A DNA stretch of 64,000 nt from Streptomyces sp. NRRL F-6131. GTDB lineage: Bacteria; Actinomycetota; Actinomycetes; Streptomycetales; Streptomycetaceae. Positions 1 to 7,123 of the stretch are shown here, piece by piece. The notes beneath the pieces are model-generated. The model had not been told where the DNA came from and made no database searches. It worked only from the letters and a program-made list of their open reading frames with translations. Position 1 is the first letter of the stretch, and each line of letters starts with the position of its first letter. A program made the translations under genes and the position numbers. The stretch covers positions 62,001-126,000 of the forward strand of contig JOHN01000006.1 of assembly GCA_000719695.1 (NCBI GenBank), given 5' to 3'.

Positions 1-593
1 GCCTCGTGGTGCTCGGCCGGGATCGTCTGGAGCCGGGCCAGGTAGATGACCGCGTTGTACCCGGTGTAGTGCCAGGTCAGCGCGAGCATGATGGACACCC
101 GGGCCCAGAACGGGTCGTTGAGCCAGTGCACCTCGGGCAGGCCGACCAGCTGGAGCAACCAGTTGACGGCGCCGGAGTCCTGGTTGAGCAGGGCGCCCAT
201 CATCAGGCCGTAGGTGACCAGTCCGGTCACCACGGGCAGGAAGAAGCCCAGCCGGAACAGCGGCTTCCAGCGCAGCAGCGCGGAGTTGAGCGCCACGGAC
301 AGGCCGAGCGCGAGGGCGAGCATCACCGGGACCTGAACCACCAGGATCAGCGCGGTGTTGCCGAGCGCCTTCCAGAACAGCGGGTCGTGCAGCAGCCGCT
401 CGTAGTTGCCGAGGCCGGTCCAGGTCTGGGTGGTGCCCTCGGTCCGGTACAGGCTGAGGACGAAGGACCAGGCCACGGGGTAGAGCCGGAAGGCGGCGAA
501 CAGGGCGAGGGCCGGGAGGACGAACAGGTACGGGGCGGCGGCGGGTCCGGGGCGAGGGCCGGTCCCGGCCCTCGCCGGCGTCGCGGTCGTCAT
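1..593 (-). CDS. Sugar ABC transporter permease (MalF/UgpA type), 3' part outside window
   Basis: Inner-membrane permease of a carbohydrate ABC importer. Read from the minus strand it begins MTTATPARAGTG and then runs into hydrophobic segments (PYLFVLPALALFAAFRLYP, a periplasmic stretch with TWTGLGNYERLL, and further helices), which is the usual N-terminal half of MalF-like binding-protein-dependent permeases. The ATG at 593 overlaps the TGA of the upstream solute-binding protein gene in an ATGA arrangement, so the two should be translationally coupled. The gene runs off the left edge before the EAA loop. The partner permease and ATPase should lie beyond position 1. The substrate cannot be read from sequence. 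Confidence 0.9.
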   Translation of the reverse strand, partial: MTTATPARAGTGPRPGPAAAPYLFVLPALALFAAFRLYPVAWSFVLSLYRTEGTTQTWTGLGNYERLLHDPLFWKALGNTALILVVQVPVMLALALGLSVALNSALLRWKPLFRLGFFLPVVTGLVTYGLMMGALLNQDSGAVNWLLQLVGLPEVHWLNDPFWARVSIMLALTWHYTGYNAVIYLARLQTIPAEHHE

Positions 594-1957
594 GCCTGCG
601 CCCTCAGCGTCTGCTTCACGAGCTGGTCGGCGGCGTCGCGCAGGACGGCGGCCGGCTCGGCGCCCTGGAGCAGGACCTTGGTCTGGGCGTCGTCGATGAC
701 CTTCAGCGCCCGGGCGTAGTCGGCGGTGTAGTTGGTCGGCACCGACGGCTTGGACAGCTCCTCCAGGAGCACCTCGGCGTACTTCTGGCCGCCGAAGAAC
801 GCGCTCTCGGTGTGGAAGGCCGGGTCGTCGTAGGCCTTGAGCAGGGCCGGGAAGATGCCCTTGTTCCGGTAGATCGGCACCTGGGACTCCGGCCGGGTGA
901 GCGCGAACTCGGCGAAGGCGAACGCCGCCCGCTGGTTCTTGCTGGAGCCGGCGACGGCCAGGTGGGTGGAGTTGACGATCGCCGAGCGCGAGCCGCCGGG
1001 GGTGACGGCCGGCGGGAGCATCAGGCGCCAGTTGCCGCTCTGGTCGGCGGCGAGGGACTCCATGTAGCCGCCGTACCAGGCGGGGTTGGGGCAGACCGCG
1101 ACCTTGCCGGCCTTCACCGCGGAGTCGTAGCCGGGCGAGCCGGGCGAGCCCTGGACGTCGAGCAGGAGCCCGGCGTCGTTCATCTCCTTGATCAGGGTGA
1201 GCGCCCGGACGGCCTCCGGGGAGTTGATGGTGATCTTGCCTTCCAGGTTGAAGTAGAAGGCGCCCTGGAGCTGGAGCAGCAGCTGGAAGAGGTTGGCCGA
1301 GTCGGCCTGGGAGGCGGAGCGGTCCACGGCGAGCAGCGCGGTGCCGGTGGCCTCCTTGACCTTCTTGCCGGCCGCGATGACGTCGTCCCAGGTGGCGAGC
1401 GAGGCGGCGTCCACGCCCGCCTTCTGGAAGAGGTCGGAGCGGTAGAAGAAGCCGCTGGCGTTGGCCTCCCAGGGGAGCGCGTAGACCTTGGACTCGCGGG
1501 AGACGGTCTGCCACAGGCCCGACGCGAAGGCGTCCTTGTGCTTGGCGGCGCCCAGGGCGGAGAGGTCCGCGAGGCCGCCGGGGAACTTCTCGATGTAGCC
1601 GGGCAGGTAGTCCACGCCGATGTGCAGGACATCGGCCAGGCCCTGGCCGCCGGCGGCCATCGCGATGGTGATCTTGTCCCAGATCGCCGGGTTGCCGATG
1701 TCCTGGACCGTCACCTTGACCTTGGGGTGGACGGCGTTGAAGGCCGGAATCAGGGCCTTGAGCTCCGCCGCCGGGTTCTTCCAGCTCCACACGGTGATCG
1801 AACCGGACAGCTCGCCGGTGCCGCCGGCGTCTCCGCCGCCGGAGTCCGAACCACCGCACGCCGCCAGAACCGAACCCCCGCCGGCAGCCACCGCGGCGGC
1901 GCCGATCCCCTTGAGGAAACCGCGCCGACTCGGCCCGCCCACGACTCTGCCACTCAT
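590..1957 (-). CDS. Extracellular solute-binding lipoprotein, family 1 (sugar ABC importer)
   Basis: 455 aa. The N-terminus has a Tat-like twin-arginine motif (SRRGFLKG), a short hydrophobic stretch and a lipobox ending LAAC, so it should be exported and lipid-anchored outside the membrane. The body (GSITVWSWKNP, HPKVKVTVQDIG, ADVLHIGVDYLPGYIEK, ALPWEANASGFFYRSDLFQKAG) is typical of family 1 carbohydrate-binding proteins. It delivers substrate to the permease that starts four bases inside its stop codon. I chose the ATG at 1957 because it sits directly before the Tat signal. An upstream in-frame start adds only a non-signal-like extension. It appears to be the first gene of the operon. Confidence 0.92.
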   Translation of the reverse strand: MSGRVVGGPSRRGFLKGIGAAAVAAGGGSVLAACGGSDSGGGDAGGTGELSGSITVWSWKNPAAELKALIPAFNAVHPKVKVTVQDIGNPAIWDKITIAMAAGGQGLADVLHIGVDYLPGYIEKFPGGLADLSALGAAKHKDAFASGLWQTVSRESKVYALPWEANASGFFYRSDLFQKAGVDAASLATWDDVIAAGKKVKEATGTALLAVDRSASQADSANLFQLLLQLQGAFYFNLEGKITINSPEAVRALTLIKEMNDAGLLLDVQGSPGSPGYDSAVKAGKVAVCPNPAWYGGYMESLAADQSGNWRLMLPPAVTPGGSRSAIVNSTHLAVAGSSKNQRAAFAFAEFALTRPESQVPIYRNKGIFPALLKAYDDPAFHTESAFFGGQKYAEVLLEELSKPSVPTNYTADYARALKVIDDAQTKVLLQGAEPAAVLRDAADQLVKQTLRAQA

Positions 1958-2113
1958 GCCCGGATCTCCTTCGATCGGTCCGGGACCGCGCCGCACGCGG
2001 CGGTCCCGATGCTCTGCGGCGCACCGTCGTCCGGTGCCACCGCCCTCCCGCCGTTCGCGGGAACGGGAGTGAATCTAGCCAGGCCACGAAGGGTTAACAA
2101 CAGTTTTCGAGAA

Positions 2114-2137
2114 TTTTTCGTCATGCAGAGCGAAAAA
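2114..2137. promoter_or_regulatory. AT-rich inverted repeat in the sugar-transporter promoter region
   Basis: The 260-base gap between the binding-protein gene and the GlxA-type regulator gene contains an island far richer in A/T than its surroundings (about 2090-2150). Inside it TTTTTCG (2114-2120) and CGAAAAA (2131-2137) form a perfect 7-bp inverted repeat with a 10-base spacer. It lies about 160 bases upstream of the binding-protein ATG, so it is a candidate operator and promoter region for the transporter operon. The regulator that binds it is not evident here. Confidence 0.45.
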
Positions 2138-2217
2138 GTTACAACGAAACGAGAGCTGGCTGACGCAGGCATGCCAAAGCCAGCGCCGCCGGCGGTCGGC
2201 GGCACGGGCGTCGCAGG

Positions 2218-3225
2218 TCAGCGGGTCGGCAGCTGGGCGGTGCCGAAGCGCCGGCGGTAGTCGGAGGGGGTGGTGCCCAGATGGTGGGCGAAGGCGCGGC
2301 GCAGGCTCTCGTCGCTGCCCAGCCCGCTGCGGCGGGCGGCGGAGGTGACGCTGTGGCCGTCCAGCAGCAGCTGCTGGGCACGGTCCAGGCGCACCCGCTC
2401 GACCCAGCGGGCGGGCGTGGTGCCGAGTTCGGCGCGGAACAGCCGGGTCAGGTGCCGGGTGCTCACCGCGGCGGCGGCCGCCATCGCGGGCAGGGTGTGG
2501 TCGGCGGCCGGATCGGCCAGGACGGCGGCGGTCACGGCGCGCAGCAGATCGCCCCGGGCCGGCGGGGTGGCCAGCGCGGTGGAGAACTGGGACTGGCCGC
2601 CCGGACGCTGCATGAAGACCACGAGTTCCCGGGCGATGCCGCGGGCGACGTCGGCGCCGTGGTCGTCCTCGACGAGCGCCAGCGCGAGGTCGATGCCCGC
2701 GCTGATCCCGGCGCTCGTGTGGAACCGGCCGTCGCGCACGTGCAGGGCGTCGGGCTCGACGCGGACCTCGGGGTGGCGACGGGCCAGGGCGGCGGCGTGG
2801 CGCCAGTGGGTGGTGGCGCGGCGGCCGTCCAACCGGCCGAGCGAGGCCAGCACGAACGCGCCGCTGCAGACCGTGGCCACCCGCCGCGCCCGGGCGGTGA
2901 GCTCCCGCGCGGCGGCCAGCAGCTCCTCGTCGGGCCCCCGGCCGGCGAGGTGGTCGGCCCCGGCGATCACCAGGGTGTCCAGCGGACCGGTCTCCGCCGG
3001 GGCGGCGGTGGCCGCCAGGGCGACGCCGTTGGAGGCGGTGACGGTGCCGCCCCGGGGCGAGACCAGGACGGTCGGGTACGGACGGCCGAGCGTGCCGGCC
3101 AGGTGGAAGACCTCCAACGGGCCGCTGACGTCGAGCAGGGTCACCCCGTCGAACACCAGGAAGGCGACCCGGCCGGGCGGGCCCTGCGGCGCCGGGACCC
3201 GGGCCGTCGGCCCCTGGGCGGTCAT
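2218..3225 (-). CDS. GlxA-family transcriptional regulator (DJ-1/PfpI plus AraC HTH)
   Basis: 335 aa. The N-terminal two thirds is a DJ-1/PfpI (class I glutamine amidotransferase-like) sensor domain (RVAFLVFDGVTLLDVSGPLEVF, DTLVIAGADHL, VATVCSGAFVLA). The C-terminal third is a double AraC-type HTH (TRHLTRLFRAELGTTPARWVE and SAARRSGLGSDESLRRAFAHHLG). Family members are cytoplasmic regulators that respond to small metabolites. The gene is divergent from the HD-domain gene at 3331 with 105 bases between them, an arrangement often meaning that the regulator controls its neighbour. No clear Shine-Dalgarno precedes the ATG at 3225, so the message may be leaderless or the start may lie slightly upstream. 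Confidence 0.88.
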   Translation of the reverse strand: MTAQGPTARVPAPQGPPGRVAFLVFDGVTLLDVSGPLEVFHLAGTLGRPYPTVLVSPRGGTVTASNGVALAATAAPAETGPLDTLVIAGADHLAGRGPDEELLAAARELTARARRVATVCSGAFVLASLGRLDGRRATTHWRHAAALARRHPEVRVEPDALHVRDGRFHTSAGISAGIDLALALVEDDHGADVARGIARELVVFMQRPGGQSQFSTALATPPARGDLLRAVTAAVLADPAADHTLPAMAAAAAVSTRHLTRLFRAELGTTPARWVERVRLDRAQQLLLDGHSVTSAARRSGLGSDESLRRAFAHHLGTTPSDYRRRFGTAQLPTR

Positions 3226-3330
3226 GTCCGAATCCGTGGTGCGGAGGGCTGAAAGGACATAGCCCCAGCCTACGGCACCGCGCGAAGGTGGAGGAGTCCA
3301 GCAAGAACCCACGGAGACGGAGAAGTAGAG

Positions 3331-3969
3331 ATGAGCGAGACGATCGCGGGCGTGCGGATCCCGGACAGCGCCCTGGCCGCGGCGGCCACCGAGCTGGTGC
3401 GGGACACCGCCTCCCCGCTGCTGTTCGACCACTCCCGCCGGGTGTTCCTGTTCGGGGCGCTGCGCGGCGCCGAACAGGGCCTGGACTTCGACCCCGAGCT
3501 GCTCTACGTCGGGGCGATGTTCCACGACCTCGGGCTCACCGAACGGTACGCCCGCGCCGACCGGCGCTTCGAGATCGACGGCGCCGAGGAGGCCCGGCGC
3601 TTCCTGCACGCCCACGGCATCACCGGCGAGCCCGCCGACCGGGTGTGGACGGCGATCGCCCTGCACACCACCCCGGAGGTCCCGCTGCACATGGCGCCCG
3701 AGATCGCCCTGGTCACCCGCGGGGTGGAGCTGGACGTCCTCGGCCTCGGCTACCACGCCGTCACCGACGAGCAGCGCGCCGCCGTCACCGCCGCCCACCC
3801 GCGGCCCGACTTCAAGAACCGGATCCTCGCCGCGTTCACCGAGGGCATCAAGGACCGCCCCGCCACCACCTTCGGCAACGTCAAGGCGGATGTCCTCGAG
3901 CACTTCGTCCCCGGCTTCGAGCGGGGCGACTTCGTCGAGGTGATCCGGGGCTCCGCCTGGCCCGAGTGA
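3331..3969 (+). CDS. HD-domain metal-dependent hydrolase
   Basis: 212 aa, single HD domain. The visible metal-binding signature is an early His (FDHSRRVFLFG), the HD doublet (AMFHDLGL) and a later His (AIALHTTPEV). The overall form (FEIDGAEEARRFLHAHG, then FKNRILAAFTEGIKDRPATTFGNV) resembles the family that includes yeast cyanamide hydratase. It has no nucleotide-hydrolase partner domain, so the true substrate is unknown. The start at 3331 is preceded by a purine-rich GGAG-containing leader. It is divergent from the GlxA-type regulator, its likely controller. A role in small nitrile or imidazole metabolism is possible but is inference only. Confidence 0.8.
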   Translation: MSETIAGVRIPDSALAAAATELVRDTASPLLFDHSRRVFLFGALRGAEQGLDFDPELLYVGAMFHDLGLTERYARADRRFEIDGAEEARRFLHAHGITGEPADRVWTAIALHTTPEVPLHMAPEIALVTRGVELDVLGLGYHAVTDEQRAAVTAAHPRPDFKNRILAAFTEGIKDRPATTFGNVKADVLEHFVPGFERGDFVEVIRGSAWPE

Positions 3970-4108
3970 TGCCCGCACCCCGGCGAACGGTGCCGGACCC
4001 TCACCCGTCGCGGGTGGTGCGGGCGCGGCCGGCCGGCGTCACCGTGGGCCACGGGGGCCGGACCCCGACGCCCGGTGGCCCGGACGGCTCGTACTGCGGA
4101 GGCAGGCG

Positions 4109-4507
4109 ATGGACGACTACCCGCTGCTGGACATCTTCCTCACGACCATGTGGTTCTTCCTGTGGATCCTCTGGTTCATGCTCCTGTTCCGGGTCTTCGG
4201 AGACCTCTTCCGGGACGACACGGTCGGCGGCTGGGGCAAGGCCGGCTGGTGCGTGTTCCTGATCCTGCTGCCGTTCCTGGGCGTGTTCGTCTACCTGATC
4301 GCCCGGGGCAAGGGCATGGGGATGCGGGAGACGGCCCGGGTGAAGCAGGCGGACGCCGAGTTCCGGGACTACGTCCGGGACGCGGCCGGCGCGGAGGCCA
4401 AGAAGCCCAGCACGACCGAGGAGCTCGCCCGGCTGGCGGAGCTGAAGCGCGACGGCGCCATCACCGAGGAGGAGTACCAGCGCGCCAAGACGCTCGTCCT
4501 GCAGTGA
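4109..4507 (+). CDS. SHOCT-domain small membrane protein
   Basis: 132 aa. Two membrane helices lie at about residues 7-30 (IFLTTMWFFLWILWFMLLF) and 48-66 (WCVFLILLPFLGVFVYLIA), followed by a charged linker and a C-terminal SHOCT motif (ELARLAELKRDGAITEEEYQRAK). This combination (phospholipase-D-nuclease-like N-terminus plus SHOCT) is common in actinomycetes. The function is unknown; SHOCT is thought to mediate oligomerisation or tether a protein to a partner. A GGAGG sequence precedes the ATG. It converges with the long membrane protein gene at 4521, only 13 bases apart. A second SHOCT gene lies at 6831, so the two may belong to one stress module. Confidence 0.85.
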   Translation: MDDYPLLDIFLTTMWFFLWILWFMLLFRVFGDLFRDDTVGGWGKAGWCVFLILLPFLGVFVYLIARGKGMGMRETARVKQADAEFRDYVRDAAGAEAKKPSTTEELARLAELKRDGAITEEEYQRAKTLVLQ

Positions 4508-4520
4508 CCCCGCCCGGGGC

Positions 4521-6002
4521 TCAGGCCGTCACGGTCGGCGGCGCCGGAGGTGCGGGCGGGGCGGGAGGTGCGGGCGGCGCCGGGGGCACCGGCGGCGCGG
4601 GGGCCGGCGGGGCGCCGGCCCCGACCGGGTAGGCGGGGGCGAGGAACTCCCGGACGGCGAAGGCCGCCAGCACGACCACGGCGAACCAGAACACCACCAT
4701 CGCCGTCGGGTGGTCCCAGAAGGCGAAGACCACCGCCGCGACGACCAGGATCGCCACGCCCGTCCACCGCTTGTAGCGGCGGACGAAGCGCTCCGCCGGT
4801 CCGCCCCGGAAGCCCGCCGAGTCGGCGGCCGAGCGCAGCGCCGCCACCCCGTGACCGGTCACCGAGCGGACCGTCACCGCGGCCCGCGAGGGGCCGACGA
4901 AGAACGCGCCGAGCGCGACGACCAGGGCCAGGAAGCCGACCACCCGCACCGCGGTGCGCAGATACGTGACGATCGCGTCGTAGACGGCCCCGGCCGCCGC
5001 CGGGGAGGCGTCCGTGGGCAGGTGGTCGAGGAAGTAGGAGCGGAACACGGTCAGCGCGATGCCCAGCAGCAGCATCGCCGCCGCGATGCCGAGCGCCGCG
5101 CCGACCAGCGCGCGGCGCCGGTTGAAGGCCGTGAACACCGCTCCGGCCGCGACCAGCACCGTGACGACCGGCATCCACCAGCCGAGGATCTCCAGGAGTC
5201 GGAAGCCGCCCCGGATCTTGGCGAGGTCGGGCGAGGAGAAGACCACGAACTCGGTGTGCACCTCGGGGATCTTCGCGGCGGGCGCGAACCCGGCGTCGAC
5301 CAGCGCGGTCTTCACCCGGTCCACCATCGGCCCGATGTCGATCACGACCTCGTCGTTCTTCAGCACCACCGCGCCACCGCCCTCACCGGTGAGGGCCTTG
5401 ACCATGGTGGCGTGCCCGGCCCGGACCGCCTCCCGCCAGACGGTGGCGAAGGCGTCGCTGGTGACCACCCGTTCGGCGGCGGCGTGCACGAGGTTGGTCA
5501 GCGCCCCCTCCAGCGGGCCGGTGAGGCCCCCGAGCAGCTGGGCGAGCCGCGGTGGCACGCCCTGGTCGGCGGCGGCCCGGGACAGCTCGTCGACGACGGC
5601 CTTGACGTCGATCCGCTCGGTCGTCGCGGTGGTGATGCGGTCGGCGAGGGCGTTCTGCACGTCGGGGTTCTCGGCCAGCGGCGCCATGGTGGCGACGAAC
5701 CGGCCGGTGTCGGTGATCTCGTCGTGGGCCCAGACCGCGATGACGGCGAGCAGCGACAGCACGGACGCGACCACCACCAGGACGACCGACCCCGTGGTGC
5801 GCAGCCGGTGGTGCTGCCGCTTCGCCCCCGCGCCGGCCTCCAGCTCGGCGACCCGGCGGTGCAGCGCGTCCAGTTCGGCGCTCTCCGGGCGGCCCGGCCG
5901 GGCGGGTCCGGGCTGCGCGGGTCCGGGCTGCGCGGGTCCGGGCTGCGCGGGTCCGGGCTGCGCGGGTCCGGGCTGCGCGGGTCCGGGCTCGGTCGGTGAC
6001 AT
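4521..6002 (-). CDS. Large integral membrane protein with repeat N-terminus and Pro-rich tail
   Basis: 493 aa. After a cytoplasmic N-terminus made of GPAQP repeats and a short coiled stretch (ELDALHRRVAELEAGAG), there is one helix (SVVLVVVASVLSLLAVIAVWA), a roughly 200-residue extracytoplasmic region, then about five further helices in the second half (WWMPVVTVLVAAGAVF, LGIAAAMLLLGIALTVF, VGFLALVVALGAFFVG, VAILVVAAVVFAFW, MVVFWFAVVVLAAFAV). The C-terminus is a chain of PPAP units. It is a recognisable actinobacterial membrane protein type, but I know no function for it. I chose the ATG at 6002 (MSPTEP) because the sequence upstream looks non-coding. Confidence 0.8.
   Translation of the reverse strand: MSPTEPGPAQPGPAQPGPAQPGPAQPGPAQPGPARPGRPESAELDALHRRVAELEAGAGAKRQHHRLRTTGSVVLVVVASVLSLLAVIAVWAHDEITDTGRFVATMAPLAENPDVQNALADRITTATTERIDVKAVVDELSRAAADQGVPPRLAQLLGGLTGPLEGALTNLVHAAAERVVTSDAFATVWREAVRAGHATMVKALTGEGGGAVVLKNDEVVIDIGPMVDRVKTALVDAGFAPAAKIPEVHTEFVVFSSPDLAKIRGGFRLLEILGWWMPVVTVLVAAGAVFTAFNRRRALVGAALGIAAAMLLLGIALTVFRSYFLDHLPTDASPAAAGAVYDAIVTYLRTAVRVVGFLALVVALGAFFVGPSRAAVTVRSVTGHGVAALRSAADSAGFRGGPAERFVRRYKRWTGVAILVVAAVVFAFWDHPTAMVVFWFAVVVLAAFAVREFLAPAYPVGAGAPPAPAPPVPPAPPAPPAPPAPPAPPTVTA
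5902..5991. repeat. Six 15-bp tandem repeats encoding GPAQP
   Basis: The unit gcgggtccgggctgc occurs at 5902, 5917, 5932, 5947 and 5962, with a diverged last copy to 5991. It lies in frame at the 5' end of the minus-strand membrane protein gene and encodes (GPAQP)n. The near-identity of the copies suggests recent slippage expansion, so copy number may vary among strains. Confidence 0.9.
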
Positions 6003-6272
6003 GGGCGCGGCTCCTCGGGCTGGACGACCCGGGCTGCTGAACCGCCCGGGGGGACGGCGGCGCCCGCGGGGGCGATCACCGATGCACCCAGCCAAGGGCC
6101 ACGCGGGGCGCACGGCGAGCAGGGCTGACCCACCGGGGTGACCGCGGCCGGTCACCGGCCCTGCGATCACCCCGAACAGGTGAGCCGGTGGCCGGGGCCG
6201 ACGGGTTAGCGTCGTTCGAGGTCGGTGTCCTGACCGGCCCTTCCCCTGACCCCTTCGCCCCGAGGAGCCGAC

Positions 6273-6770
6273 GTGAGCAACGCACCCGACGCGCCCGGCG
6301 AACCGAACCACCCGAACGACCCGGGCGAGCTGGTCGAACCGGGCCCCATCGACTACCTGGTCATCGCCTTCCCCGGGAGCCACCTCACCGGCGAGGGGCT
6401 GCCGTTGCTGGTGGACCTGGTCGACCGCGACATCATCCGGATCCTCGACCTGACCTTCGTCCGCAAGGACGAGGACGGCACGGTGACCGCCGTCGAACTG
6501 GCCGACGTGACCGGTGACGGGCAGCTCGACCTGACCGTCTTCGAGGGCGCCTCCTCCGGCGTGCTCGGCGACACCGACATCACCGAGGCCGGGCAGCTGC
6601 TGGAACCCGGCGACTCCGCCGTGGTCCTGCTCTACGAGAACCGGTGGGCGGCCCCGCTGGCCGCCGCGCTGCGGCGGGCCGACGCCCGCATGATCGCCGG
6701 CGGGCGCGTCCCGGTCCAGGACCTCGTCGAGGTGCTGGACGCCCTGGAGGAACTCGACACCGCGAGCTGA
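6273..6770 (+). CDS. DUF6325 family protein
   Basis: 165 aa, soluble. Sequence blocks are PGPIDYLVIAFPGSHLTGEGLPLLVDLVD, IRILDLTFVRKDEDG, VAVVLLYENRWAAPLAAALRRADARMIAGGRVP and DLVEVLDALEEL (shown here only in parts). This matches the actinobacterial DUF6325 family, whose members are regularly next to SHOCT genes and whose function is unknown. The GTG start at 6273 has a GAGGAG Shine-Dalgarno. The gene is followed 60 bases later by the SHOCT gene at 6831 and then the MFS gene, so they probably form an operon. The 270 bases before it (6003-6272) hold no gene I can support and probably contain promoters for both flanking genes. Confidence 0.8.
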   Translation: MSNAPDAPGEPNHPNDPGELVEPGPIDYLVIAFPGSHLTGEGLPLLVDLVDRDIIRILDLTFVRKDEDGTVTAVELADVTGDGQLDLTVFEGASSGVLGDTDITEAGQLLEPGDSAVVLLYENRWAAPLAAALRRADARMIAGGRVPVQDLVEVLDALEELDTAS

Positions 6771-6830
6771 ACCCCCGCGGACCTCGGTCGGCCCCTTCCC
6801 CTCCTCCCCCTCACCCCCAGGCAGGAAGCC

Positions 6831-7121
6831 ATGCCCGGACTGCTTCGTGGCGTCGCCCGCACCGCGGTCGTCGCCGGAACGGCCACCGCCGTCTCCAACC
6901 GAGTCTCCCGCCGCCAGGCCGGCCGCTGGGCGCAGCAGGAGGCCTACGCCGAACCCGCGCCGCCCGCACCGGCGGCTCCCCCGCCGGCCGCCCCGGCGCC
7001 CGCCGCGCCGACCATGGAGGAGAAGCTGGACCAGCTGAAGGACCTCGCGGCGCTCAAGGAGCAGGGCGTCCTCACCGAGGAGGAGTTCGCCGCCCAGAAG
7101 GCCCGGATCCTCGGCAGCTGA
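6831..7121 (+). CDS. Small SHOCT-domain protein
   Basis: 96 aa. A short hydrophobic or amphipathic N-terminus (LLRGVARTAVVAGTATAV) is followed by an Ala/Pro-rich linker and a C-terminal SHOCT motif (KLDQLKDLAALKEQGVLTEEEFAAQK). It follows the DUF6325 gene and is immediately followed by the MFS pump gene, whose ATG lies two bases after this stop codon. Co-transcription of the three is likely. The function is unknown. The motif is the same type as in the 132-aa protein at 4109, so the two may interact with each other or share a partner. Confidence 0.85.
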   Translation: MPGLLRGVARTAVVAGTATAVSNRVSRRQAGRWAQQEAYAEPAPPAPAAPPPAAPAPAAPTMEEKLDQLKDLAALKEQGVLTEEEFAAQKARILGS

Positions 7122-7123
7122 CC

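Noticed and set aside
4521..6002. GPAQP and PPAP repeats considered as a surface adhesin or silk-like protein
   Set aside because: The protein has about six membrane helices and the repeats lie in short cytoplasmic or terminal tails, so they are better explained by slippage.
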